In this document: one piece after another, positions 32,344-40,919 of the stretch
Layout of the letters: each line of letters starts with the position of its first letter
Position numbering within the stretch: the stretch's first letter is position 1
Assembly: GCA_035637455.1 (NCBI GenBank)
Contig: DASPXE010000132.1
Span: 11,264-75,263, forward strand
From: 20CM-4-69-16 sp035637455
Lineage (GTDB): Bacteria > Gemmatimonadota > Gemmatimonadetes > Gemmatimonadales > GWC2-71-9
Direction: 5' to 3'
DNA length: 64,000 nt
Made by a program: the position numbers and the translations under genes
The notes under the pieces: model-generated
What the model was told of the DNA's origin: nothing
The model's database searches: none
Seen by the model: only the letters and a program-made list of their open reading frames with translations

Positions 32344-35300
32344 ATGCGCGACTATCGCGGGGAGGTTAAGAGCCTCGAGCTGCTGAACCGCCTCGTCCTG
32401 GCGCCGCTACCGGCTGGACTGCGGGCGGGGCCGGTCGAGACGCTGTTCAACCGGGACGTTTACTTCGACGCGCCCGACCGGACCTTGCGCCGCCGGGGTG
32501 TCACCTGCCGTTTCCGGACTCGCATCGACGACCGGCGCTTGCTGACGCTGCGAGTCGAGCCTGGGCCCGGGAGCGAAGTCGGAGCGACGCAGCTGTACGA
32601 AGCGGAAGTGGCGGAGCTCGACGAGCCGTCGGCGCTCGCGGGCAGCTCCGACCCCGCGCGTCGGCTCCGCGCGCTCATCGATCCCCAGCTGCTGACGTGG
32701 CGGATCGAGTTCGAAACCGAGCGCCGGCTGCGCCGCAGCCGGCCCCGCTGGTTCGCGGAGGCCGTCTACGAGCTGTGCTACGATGTCGTCACGGTTCGGG
32801 CCGGCGGGCTCGCCCGGACGTTTCAAGAGCTCAAGATCCGCACCCTGCGTCGCGGGTGGCCCGGGATCGATCGGTTGGTGAGCGCGTTCCGCGACGACCA
32901 TGACGTGCGCCCGCTGTTGATCGGCAAGCGCGAGCGGGCGGAGAAGCTGCACGAGGCGCTCGAGAGCGAATCGCTGGCGCGCGCGGTGCAGGAGAATCGC
33001 GCGGTGGCGGTGATGGCGTTGGAGCAGGGACAGATCGCGCTGCGCCACGCCGGTGGCACGCTGATGCTCCCGGCCGGAAGCGGCAGCGGTGAGGAGGGGT
33101 GCCGTTACGTGTTGCGCATGGAGTTCGGGAGCGCCGATGGCCAGGTCCGTCTGCTGGGGACCGTGCCGGCGGCGCCCGGCCGTCCGTTACTGGAAGTCTG
33201 GCTCGTGCGGCGGCTCGGCAAAGGGCTGGCGGTGCCCGAGGGCATGCAGATCCAGTGGGTGCCGCTTTCCGAGGTCGTCGAGCGCGTCGGCGCGCCGGTG
33301 CTGCACGAGCCGCGTACGCTCGCCGCCCTGGCCGTCGCCGCGCGCTCGGAACTCGTGCCCGAATGGCCGAACGGACCGCGGCCACCTGGCGCCGCGAGAG
33401 ATGCGGTGACTGTCTCCCAGGGGGTGATCACGCGTGAGTGGGCCATCGCCAGCCTGCGGGAACGACGGCCTTCGGCGGTCGAGGAGTCCGCGCTGGGCCT
33501 GCGCGACAACTTCTTGAACAGCCAGCTCAGCTGGCTCGAGTTCAATGCCCGTGTGCTCGCCCTGGCGGAGGACGCGGCGCTGCCGCTGCTCGCGCGGGTC
33601 CGCTTCCTGTCGATCTTCCGCACCAATCTCGACGAGTTCTTCATGGTGCGGGTCGGCGCTCTCAAGCGGGCGCTCCAGGTGGGCGTGGCAGACCTGAGCG
33701 AGGACGGGCTCAGTGCCAAGGAGCAGCTCGACGCCATCTTCATCCGGCTGCGGTCTCACCTGGAGCGGTACGCGGACTGCTGGTTGCAGCAGTGCCTCCC
33801 CGCGCTCCAGGCTCAGGGCATCCGGGTGCGGGGCTGGAGCGACTTGAGCGAGCCGGAGCGGGAGCTGCTGCGGCGCTATTTCGTCGACCAGGTCTTTCCG
33901 CTGCTGACGCCCCAGGCGATCACCCGAGCCCCGGGCTACCCCTTCCCGGTCATGGCGAACCTGCGACTGTCGCTCGCCGCCCTGGTGCGTGATTCAGTGA
34001 CCGGGCCGGTGCACTTCGCGTATGTCAAGCTGCCGGACGGCCTGTCGCGCCTCGTGCCGCTGCCGGACGACGGCGGGCTGGTACCGCTCGAGGAGGTGGT
34101 GCGCGGCTGTCTGGATCTCGTCTACCGAGGCCGCGAGATCGAAGCCGCCTGCACGTTCCGCGTCACCCGCAGCGGGGATCTCGATTTGGACGAGCGGCAC
34201 GCCGAGAATCTGCTGCACGTCATCGAGGAGGAAGCGAAGCGACGGCCGTACGGCCTCGCGGTGCGGATCGAAGTGGAGCAGGGGATGCGGACCGACGTGC
34301 GCCGCCTGCTGCTGCGCGAGCTGCAGTTCGAGGACGCGGCGCATATCAGCACGCTCGGCGACGCCGACCTGTTCGACGTGGCGGGACCGCTCGACCCGTT
34401 GGCCCTCCGCGAGATCGCGGACCTCCCCCGGCCACCACTGCAGTACCCGCCGTTCCCCGGGCGTCGGGTGCTCGCGGCGGCGAAATCGGTGATTGACGTC
34501 GTGGCCGAGCGCGACGTGCTCGTGCACCACCCGTACGATTCGTTTCCGGACGCGGTGGAGCGCTTCTTCGTCGAGGCGGCCGACGCCCCGGACGTGGTGG
34601 CGATCAAGCTGACGCTGTACCGGCCCGGCGGCCGCTCCCACATCGCCGACGCGCTGGTGCGGGCGGCGGCAGCCGGAAAAGAGGTCTTCGTGTTCGTCGA
34701 GCTCAAGGCGCGCTTCGACGAGGAGCGCAACGTGGACTGGGCCAAGAAGCTGGAGCGCGCCGGCATCCACGTGGTGTACGGCCTTGTGGACGTAAAGACG
34801 CACGCCAAGGTCGGTCTCGTGGTGCGTCGCGAGGGCAGTGGGGTCCGGCGTTACGTCCACGTCGGGACCGGAAACTACAACGCGGCGACCGCGGCGGTCT
34901 ACACGGACCTCGGATTGCTCACGGCGCACCCCGAGCTGGGCGCCGACGTGAACGACCTGTTCAACGAGCTGAGCGGGTCGTCGCGGCCTCCCCGCGTCAA
35001 CTTTCGCCGGCTGCTCGTCGCGCCGGAACAGATGCTCGAGCGCCTCATCGCACTCATCAACCGCGAGGCGGAGTACGCCCGCGCGGGACGCGGCGGCCGC
35101 ATCCGTGCCAAGCTCAACGGTCTGGCGGACGCCGACGTGATCGGCGCGCTGTATCGCGCCGCCCAGGCGGGGGTGGAGATCGACCTCGTGGTTCGGGGCA
35201 TCTGCTGTTTGCGCCCCGGGGTGCCGGGGCTCTCCGACCGGATTCGTGTGATCAGCATTCTCGGGCGCTTTCTCGAGCACGGGCGTATCTTCTGCTTCGC

Positions 35301-35565
35301 CAACGGCGGTGAGCCCGAGTACTACATCGGGTCGGCGGACTGGCGACCCCGCAACCTGCGCCGGCGGGTCGAAGTGGCCACCCCGATTCTGGATCTCGAC
35401 TGTCGCACCCGACTCGACAGCATTCTGGAGATGGAGCTGGCAGACCCGACGGCATGGGAGCTGGGCCCGGACGGCGGTTACTATCGCCGCGCGGCGCCGT
35501 CTGGCGACGTCCGCGCCAGCGCACAGGAACGCTTGATGCGTCTCGCCGCAGCAGGACCCGAGTAG
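32344..35565 (+). CDS. ppk1: CYTH domain - polyphosphate kinase 1 fusion
   Basis: 1073 residues; ATG 32344 follows GGGAGG. Residues ~1-210 are a CYTH/triphosphate-tunnel domain: an EVKSLE variant of the ExExK strand, VYFDAPDRTLRRRGVTCRFR, LLTLRVEPG, FETERRLRR and FQELKIRTL. Residues ~210-385 are unassigned. From ~388 the protein is a full-length PPK1 (~686 residues): NFLNSQLSWLEFN, RTNLDEFFMVRVG, THAKVGLVVR (His820), YVHVGTGNYN (catalytic His839) and FLEHGRIFCF (His979) with YIGSADWRPRN. It should make inorganic polyphosphate from ATP. The CYTH family includes the eukaryotic VTC polyphosphate polymerases and triphosphatases, so the fusion may add regulation, a second polymerase site or chain-end processing. 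Confidence 0.92.
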   Translation: MRDYRGEVKSLELLNRLVLAPLPAGLRAGPVETLFNRDVYFDAPDRTLRRRGVTCRFRTRIDDRRLLTLRVEPGPGSEVGATQLYEAEVAELDEPSALAGSSDPARRLRALIDPQLLTWRIEFETERRLRRSRPRWFAEAVYELCYDVVTVRAGGLARTFQELKIRTLRRGWPGIDRLVSAFRDDHDVRPLLIGKRERAEKLHEALESESLARAVQENRAVAVMALEQGQIALRHAGGTLMLPAGSGSGEEGCRYVLRMEFGSADGQVRLLGTVPAAPGRPLLEVWLVRRLGKGLAVPEGMQIQWVPLSEVVERVGAPVLHEPRTLAALAVAARSELVPEWPNGPRPPGAARDAVTVSQGVITREWAIASLRERRPSAVEESALGLRDNFLNSQLSWLEFNARVLALAEDAALPLLARVRFLSIFRTNLDEFFMVRVGALKRALQVGVADLSEDGLSAKEQLDAIFIRLRSHLERYADCWLQQCLPALQAQGIRVRGWSDLSEPERELLRRYFVDQVFPLLTPQAITRAPGYPFPVMANLRLSLAALVRDSVTGPVHFAYVKLPDGLSRLVPLPDDGGLVPLEEVVRGCLDLVYRGREIEAACTFRVTRSGDLDLDERHAENLLHVIEEEAKRRPYGLAVRIEVEQGMRTDVRRLLLRELQFEDAAHISTLGDADLFDVAGPLDPLALREIADLPRPPLQYPPFPGRRVLAAAKSVIDVVAERDVLVHHPYDSFPDAVERFFVEAADAPDVVAIKLTLYRPGGRSHIADALVRAAAAGKEVFVFVELKARFDEERNVDWAKKLERAGIHVVYGLVDVKTHAKVGLVVRREGSGVRRYVHVGTGNYNAATAAVYTDLGLLTAHPELGADVNDLFNELSGSSRPPRVNFRRLLVAPEQMLERLIALINREAEYARAGRGGRIRAKLNGLADADVIGALYRAAQAGVEIDLVVRGICCLRPGVPGLSDRIRVISILGRFLEHGRIFCFANGGEPEYYIGSADWRPRNLRRRVEVATPILDLDCRTRLDSILEMELADPTAWELGPDGGYYRRAAPSGDVRASAQERLMRLAAAGPE

Positions 35566-35575
35566 CCAGCCGGAC

Positions 35576-36178
35576 ATGTGGCGCGTCGCCATCCTGACCT
35601 TCGTGGGGCTCTGGTCCGAACCGCCGCCCCAGCGACAGCGGTGCGCGGAGCCGCGCTACCGCTGGAGCGCGAAGATCGACACGACGCTCGCCGCCATCAT
35701 GCCGCGGCCCGCGTCGATTCCGGAGATGCTGCAGAGCTGGAGTCCGCCGGCGGTCACAGCTCGGGATTGGTGCGCGCCGCGCGCCGCGCGAGAGCTGCTC
35801 GTCTACCGGGTGCGCGGTTGGGTCCGCCGCCTCGAGACGTCCAAAGACGACGGCGACTGGCACATCGAGCTGACCGATCGCCGCGACAGTCCGGCCGATT
35901 CCTGCATCGTGGCCGAGATCCCGCTGGTGGAGCTCGGAGACATGTATCGGCAGGCACGCGCGGACCTGGGGAGGCTGGTCGCCGGCCGGAGGCGGTCGAA
36001 AAGCGGCGTGCTGGCAAAGCCTGTCGCAGTGCAGATCGTCGGTGCCGCGCTCTTCGATGGCCATCACCGGGCGGGCGCGCGCCGGCGCGACGCGATCGAC
36101 CCGAAGCACGGACGCTGCAACTCGTCGTTGCGCGCCCTGTGGGAAATCCATCCCATCTACCGCGTGGAGCGTCCCTGA
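35576..36178 (+). CDS. Unknown protein with OB-like C-terminal motif
   Basis: 200 residues, starting 10 bp after the PPK1 stop, so probably in the same transcript. A short hydrophobic N-terminus (VAILTFVGLW) could be a signal. The pattern VYRVRGWVRRLETSKDDGDWHIELTD, read in parts as VRGWVRRL and DGDWHIELTD, then CIVAEIP, VQIVGAALFDGHH and a closing LWEIHPIYRVE, recalls an uncharacterised family in other bacteria whose members end in G-x-E-L-H-P-V. That family looks like a small beta-barrel, possibly an OB fold. No catalytic residues can be named. Convergent with the kinase gene that ends at 36186. Confidence 0.65.
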   Translation: MWRVAILTFVGLWSEPPPQRQRCAEPRYRWSAKIDTTLAAIMPRPASIPEMLQSWSPPAVTARDWCAPRAARELLVYRVRGWVRRLETSKDDGDWHIELTDRRDSPADSCIVAEIPLVELGDMYRQARADLGRLVAGRRRSKSGVLAKPVAVQIVGAALFDGHHRAGARRRDAIDPKHGRCNSSLRALWEIHPIYRVERP

Positions 36179-36185
36179 AGCGGTC

Positions 36186-38903
36186 TCACCGGGGCTCGTG
36201 CGGGCGGCAGGCCCGCTCGATCTGCGGCAGCGCGACCTGATCCACGTAGCCCACCAGGGCGTCGAAGCTGTCGCACGCTCGTCGGGCGGCCGCGGTGTCA
36301 CCGCGCGCCGTGGCGAGGCGCGCCTGCTCGAGCCGCAGCGGCCACAGCGATGCGACGAGATCGAACGGCGCGCTCAGCACCGCGTAGCGACGTGTCGCGC
36401 GGTCCCACAGCGCGAGCGCGCCGGTCGTGTCGGCCGCTCCCAGACGGGCCCGCGCGTCGAGGTCGAGACTCAGGCTCACGGGGAGCGGGGCGCTGTCGGG
36501 ACGCGCGAGACGGTGCAGCGCCAGCGCGTGGGCGCCCGGATCACGGCCGGCCCGTGCGAGGATCCAGTGCGCCGCGGCATCCCCGCCGCCGGCCGCCGAG
36601 CCGGCCCAGGCGCTGAGTCGGCTGGTGGCGCTCCGCCCATCCCCCAGCGAGTCGAGCCTCATCACGCGGGCGAGCACGATCCAGGCATCGCCTTCCCGGC
36701 CGGCGCTGCCGGGCACGGCCCGGGCGATCCGCGCACGCGCGCTGTCGCCCCGCCCGCCGCGCAGGTGGGCGGCGACGGCCCAGCGCAGCGCCAACGCGCG
36801 CTCGTATTCGGTCGCGGCGCGCCGCTCTAACGCACGCAGGATGTGGCGCGTCGCGAACTCCTTGACGGCGCTGTCGGCCGGCGTCGCGAACTGCGCCGCC
36901 TGAAACGCGAGGAATTGGAGCACCGGGAAACGACGCCGCTCGAGCGTCGCGTCCAGGAGTCGCAGTCCCTCGGCGGGCCGAAACAGCAGCGTATCGGCGA
37001 TGCGCACGACCTCGGCCACGACCGAAGTCGTGTCGATGCTGTGGTACAGTTGGATGAGACGCCGCACTTCCGGCTCGTCGCCCGCCAGGTGCGCGAGCGA
37101 GATGCTGTTCGCGACGGCCGGCGCGAACTTCGGGTCGAGCGTCAGGACGCTGTCGAACTCCGCCTTCGCCTCCGGCAGGCGTTGCTCGAAAAGGGCGCCG
37201 AAATACAGGTAGAACTCGCCCAGCACGAACCGGACATACGGCTGGTCCGGCGCGGCCTGCTTGGCGAGCTGGAAGTCCTCGAGCGCCCGGTACCCGTCGC
37301 CTCGCTCCAGCAGGTGGACGTAACCCGCCAGCAAGAGACTGTCGGCGCGCTCCAGTCCGGTCCAATGCAGCCGGGCACCGGTGATCGTCTGGCGCAGCGT
37401 CGCCTCGCTGGGATTCGTCTGCCCGACCACGAGGAGGCGGCCGAAGTACGCGGGCGCGAAGTCGGAATCGCCCGCGACGACCTCGTCGTAGAGAGCGCGC
37501 GCGCGCTCGTAGTCACCGCGGCGGAACGCCTCGTCCGCCTTGAGATACGCCGCACACGCACGGAACCCGACCGGGCAGGTGCGCCCCGCCGGGATGATGC
37601 GGTGCAGCAGCTTCTCCCCGACGCTCGTCATCATGTCGGCGAGCGAGTCTACCGAGCCCTCGACGTCCGCCTCGGCCACTACGTCGCCCGAGCGCGCGCG
37701 GTACAGGCGGGCGGTGAGCCGACTGCGCGTGCCCGTGAACACGACGCTCGGCTGGATGAAGAACTTGGCGCCGAGCTGCTTGGCGAGGGTGTCCGCCTCG
37801 GGATTACTCAGCGCGCCCGCCCCGTAGCGGCTGACCGCTTCGGTGTACACCCGCGCGCCCGACAGCACATCGAGCTTGGGGGCGGCGGACAGGCGGCGGG
37901 CGAATGACTCCATGAGCTGCCGGTCCGGCAAGGTCTCCCCGAGCTTGTCGAACGGCATCACGGCCACGGTCTCGATCGCGGCCGTCCGGCAGAGCAGGAT
38001 GTGGGCGCGGCACAAGGACCACCCGGTCCCCGTGAGCGCCACCGCCGCGGCGACGCCCGCACCGCCCCAGCGCCACCAGGCGCGCTTACCGGCGCGGTCC
38101 CAGGCCGCGAGCCACGCCGCGGCGGTCCCGGGCCGATTGTCCGGGCGCACGGCGAGCGGCGCCACCAGTGCTGCGGCGACCGCCGCCGACAGCTCCCGCC
38201 GGCCTCCGCGCAGCGTGCGCGCCAGAGTGGCGAGGTCGGTTCCACCCGCCGGCTTCGTCCCGGTCAGCGCTTCGAACGCCACAATGGCCAGCGCGTAGAG
38301 GTCCGCCCGACCGTCGACGTGCTCGCTGCCCGCTTCCTGTTCGGGCGCCATGTAGCCGGGGGTGCCGATTGGCACGCCCGGTGCGGTCAGCGCGGACGTC
38401 GCCACCCGCACGACGTGCGCCACGCCGAAATCCGCCAGCAGGGCGCGGCCGGAATCCTCGTCGATCAGGATGTTCGAGGGCTTGACGTCGCGGTGCACGA
38501 CGCCGCGCCCGTGCGCGTAATCGAGCGCCGCGCCCACGTCTTGCACGACGCGCAGGCTGGCGGCGAGCGTAGGGCGGCTCGTCGCGAGCACGCTTTCGAA
38601 CGTCGTGCCCCGGACGAAGGGCATAATGAGGAAGGTGATGCCTTCGCGCGAGCCGAAGTCATAGACGGGCACGATGTGAGGGTGGGAGAGGGAGGCTGCC
38701 AGCGCCGCCTCTTGCTGAAAGCGCTTCAGCCGCATCTCGCTCGCGGCCACTTCGGGTGGCAGGATCTTCACCGCGACGATATGCCCCAGGGCGCGGTGGC
38801 GTGCCCGATATACGAACCCCATACCGCCGGCGCCGACGAGGCCGAGGACCTCGTAGCGCTCGCCGACGGCATGCTGGACGTCTACGGTGTCCGGCGGTTG
38901 CAT
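36186..38903 (-). CDS. Membrane-anchored Ser/Thr protein kinase with C-terminal TPR-like domain
   Basis: 905 residues. Kinase domain ~15-270 with GAGGMG, Lys46 (VAVKIL), HRDVKPSN (Asp139), DFG (Asp158) and activation-loop GTPGYMAPEQ; all catalytic residues are present. One membrane helix ~280-300 (GGAGVAAAVALTGTGW). The C-terminal ~600 residues contain an adenylate-cyclase-associated-type segment (VAVMPFDKL...LAKQLGAKFFIQPSV) and TPR-like repeats (AYLKADEAFRRGDYERARALYDEVV, shown as RGDYERARALYDEVV). Divergent, with 62 bp between, from the SARP-like regulator at 38966. It thus repeats the kinase-regulator pairing of 21272-25980 in the other gene orientation. Confidence 0.92.
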   Translation of the reverse strand: MQPPDTVDVQHAVGERYEVLGLVGAGGMGFVYRARHRALGHIVAVKILPPEVAASEMRLKRFQQEAALAASLSHPHIVPVYDFGSREGITFLIMPFVRGTTFESVLATSRPTLAASLRVVQDVGAALDYAHGRGVVHRDVKPSNILIDEDSGRALLADFGVAHVVRVATSALTAPGVPIGTPGYMAPEQEAGSEHVDGRADLYALAIVAFEALTGTKPAGGTDLATLARTLRGGRRELSAAVAAALVAPLAVRPDNRPGTAAAWLAAWDRAGKRAWWRWGGAGVAAAVALTGTGWSLCRAHILLCRTAAIETVAVMPFDKLGETLPDRQLMESFARRLSAAPKLDVLSGARVYTEAVSRYGAGALSNPEADTLAKQLGAKFFIQPSVVFTGTRSRLTARLYRARSGDVVAEADVEGSVDSLADMMTSVGEKLLHRIIPAGRTCPVGFRACAAYLKADEAFRRGDYERARALYDEVVAGDSDFAPAYFGRLLVVGQTNPSEATLRQTITGARLHWTGLERADSLLLAGYVHLLERGDGYRALEDFQLAKQAAPDQPYVRFVLGEFYLYFGALFEQRLPEAKAEFDSVLTLDPKFAPAVANSISLAHLAGDEPEVRRLIQLYHSIDTTSVVAEVVRIADTLLFRPAEGLRLLDATLERRRFPVLQFLAFQAAQFATPADSAVKEFATRHILRALERRAATEYERALALRWAVAAHLRGGRGDSARARIARAVPGSAGREGDAWIVLARVMRLDSLGDGRSATSRLSAWAGSAAGGGDAAAHWILARAGRDPGAHALALHRLARPDSAPLPVSLSLDLDARARLGAADTTGALALWDRATRRYAVLSAPFDLVASLWPLRLEQARLATARGDTAAARRACDSFDALVGYVDQVALPQIERACRPHEPR

Positions 38904-38926
38904 GCGCGTGATGAATCTAGGGGCGC

Positions 38927-38955
38927 TTGCCGCTCACCGCACTCCACCCGATAAT
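38927..38955 (+). promoter_or_regulatory. Sigma70-type promoter giving a near-leaderless SARP-like regulator mRNA
   Basis: TTGCCG (38927-38932), a 17-bp spacer and GATAAT (38950-38955) end 10 bp before the ATG at 38966, so the transcript should start 2-5 nt before the start codon. There is no Shine-Dalgarno sequence, which fits leaderless initiation. Confidence 0.55.
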
Positions 38956-38965
38956 CCCGGGCGCC

Positions 38966-40864
38966 ATGCCTCCGTCTCCCCACGTCTACTGCCGCGTGCT
39001 CGGGCCCGCGCGTGTGACCGTCGATGGCGCGGACGCGCCGCTCGAGCTGCTGTGGCGCAAGCATCTCGCGCTGCTCGTCTACCTGGCGCGCAGCCCGCGC
39101 CGGAGCCGCACGCGCGAACACCTCGTGGGCTTGCTGTGGAGCGACCGGGACGAGCGCCAGGCGCGCCATTCGCTGAGCGAGGCGCTACGCCTGTTTCGGC
39201 GCATTCTCGGCGATGAGCAAGTGCACGCCGATGTGGACCAGATCCGGCTGGGGGCAGACGCGGTGACGCTCGACTGCGACCGGTTCGTGGAGGCGTGCGA
39301 GCAGGGCGACTGGCCGGCCGCCGCGGCCCTCGTCGAAGGGGACTTCTTGGAGGGCCTCTCGGTCCCCGGGGCGAACGAGTTCGAGAGCTGGCTGGGCGTC
39401 GAGCGCGTGAGCTGGCGCACCCAGGCGCTCGCGGCCCTGGTGCGATATGCCGAGTGGTTGCTCGCCCGGGGTGATGCTGCTGGGGCGGCGGGCGTGGTGC
39501 TGCGGGCGCGGACGTTGGATCCCGTGTCCGAGCCGGCGGCGCGAGTGGCGATGCGCGCCCTCGCGCTCGCCGGCGACCGCGCGGCGGCGCTGCGCGTCGC
39601 CGCCGAGCTGGAGCACGCGCTCCGGGCGCAGGTCGGGACGGCGCCCGGGCCCGAGACCACGCGGCTCGCCGACCGCATCCGTGAGGCCCGGGTGGGCCGC
39701 CGCGTGCTCGCGGCGCCGCCGGCCGCGCGGCCGCGCCCGCCGCTGTTCGGACGGGGCCCCGAGCTCGCGGCGCTGGCGGCGACGTGGGAGCGGGCCAAGA
39801 GCGGGCGCGGGCAGGTGGTCATCGTCGAGGGTGAGCCCGGCGAGGGGAAGAGCCGGCTGATCGAGGAGCTGGTCGCACGGGCTCGTCTCGATGACGCGAC
39901 GGTCGCTGCGGCCCGAGCCGTGGCGGTCGATCAGGAGAAGCAGTGGAGCGCGGTCGCAGGGCTGCTCTCGGCCGGCCTCGCCGAAGCCCCGGGCCTCGCC
40001 GGTGCGCCGTCCGACGCGCTCGCCGCCCTCGGATTCCTCGACCCGGACCTGGCGGCGCGGTTCCGGTCCGCGAGTGCGGGGCTCCCGGTGGCCGAGGCGC
40101 TGAGCGCCGTGGTGCTCGCCGCCGCGGCGGAGCGGCCGGTGCTCCTGGCGCTCGACGACGCCCATTGGATCGACGGCGGAACGCTCGAGTCGCTCGCGGC
40201 GCTGGCGCGCGATACCGCGCGGCGACCGGTGCTGCTGCTGTTCGGCCTCGCCCGGGGCTCGCCGGAGCGCGGGCGCCTGGACGACCTGCGAGCGCGACTC
40301 GGGGGCGACCTGGAAGGCGAGGTCATCCGGCTCGGCCGCCTCGACGCCGCCGCGCTGGAGGCGCTGGTCGCTTGGGCGCTCCCGCGCTATGACGCGGCCG
40401 AAGCCGCGCGGCTGGTCCGGCGCGTCGAGCGGGACACGGCGGGCATTCCGCTCCTCGCCGCGGCGATGCTCGAGGCCGTGGCGGGCGGGTACAAGCTCGC
40501 GCCGGACGCGGCCGCGTGGCCGTCGCCCAAGCGCACGCTGGTGGACTCGCTGCCGAACGACTTGCCGCCGGCCGTGGTGGGTGTCATCTGCCAACGCTTC
40601 CGCCAGCTCGCGCCGGCGGCGCAGCAGCTGCTGGGCGCCGCGGCGGCGTTGGCGGAGCGGGCCGAGGCCGGCCAGCTCGCGCGCGCCACCCGGCTCGATC
40701 GGGTCGCCGTCGAGGAGGGGCTTGACCTGCTCGAGTGGGAGCGGTGGCTCGTGGCAGACGCACGCGGCTACGTTTTCGCCGCGCCGATCGTGCGCAGCGT
40801 CCTGCTCCAGGAAATGGTCACCCCGGGGCAGGCCAAGCGGTACCGCGAGAATCGCTCCACTTGA
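38966..40864 (+). CDS. SARP/MalT-like regulator: winged helix - BTAD - AAA ATPase (second copy)
   Basis: 632 residues from ATG 38966, where homology to the paralogue begins (VYCRVLGPARVTVDGADAP). Same layout: winged helix ~1-105 (LLWRKHLALLVYLARSPRR), BTAD ~105-245 ending QVGTAPGPETTRLADRI, AAA domain with Walker A GEPGEGKS (Lys295) and Walker B VLLALDDAHW (~393). Ends in LLQEMVTPGQAKR, like the first copy's MVTPGQRQR. Probably activates transcription when its ATPase or BTAD part receives a signal, perhaps from the divergent kinase. Its stop codon lies inside a tandem TTGAAAC repeat with the spacing typical of SARP sites. Confidence 0.87.
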   Translation: MPPSPHVYCRVLGPARVTVDGADAPLELLWRKHLALLVYLARSPRRSRTREHLVGLLWSDRDERQARHSLSEALRLFRRILGDEQVHADVDQIRLGADAVTLDCDRFVEACEQGDWPAAAALVEGDFLEGLSVPGANEFESWLGVERVSWRTQALAALVRYAEWLLARGDAAGAAGVVLRARTLDPVSEPAARVAMRALALAGDRAAALRVAAELEHALRAQVGTAPGPETTRLADRIREARVGRRVLAAPPAARPRPPLFGRGPELAALAATWERAKSGRGQVVIVEGEPGEGKSRLIEELVARARLDDATVAAARAVAVDQEKQWSAVAGLLSAGLAEAPGLAGAPSDALAALGFLDPDLAARFRSASAGLPVAEALSAVVLAAAAERPVLLALDDAHWIDGGTLESLAALARDTARRPVLLLFGLARGSPERGRLDDLRARLGGDLEGEVIRLGRLDAAALEALVAWALPRYDAAEAARLVRRVERDTAGIPLLAAAMLEAVAGGYKLAPDAAAWPSPKRTLVDSLPNDLPPAVVGVICQRFRQLAPAAQQLLGAAAALAERAEAGQLARATRLDRVAVEEGLDLLEWERWLVADARGYVFAAPIVRSVLLQEMVTPGQAKRYRENRST

Positions 40865-40878
40865 AACCGGCTTGAAAC
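40861..40878 (+). promoter_or_regulatory. Tandem TTGAAAC heptamers, 11-bp period, SARP-site-like
   Basis: TTGAAAC at 40861-40867 and 40872-40878, separated by 4 bp, overlap the stop codon of the SARP-like regulator gene and lie 41 bp before the next ATG (40920). SARP activators typically bind direct heptamers at 11-bp spacing that end 8 bp before the -10 box; the hexamer at that position here is CAACGT (40887-40892), a poor -10. The regulator may control the downstream lipid genes. Confidence 0.45.
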
Positions 40879-40919
40879 GCTGAGCCCAACGTGTCCCCGG
40901 ACCCTTTCCGGGAGACACC

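Noticed and set aside
33994..35592. 532-codon minus-strand open frame antisense to ppk1
   Set aside because: Lies fully over catalytic PPK1 sequence; no domain seen in its translation.
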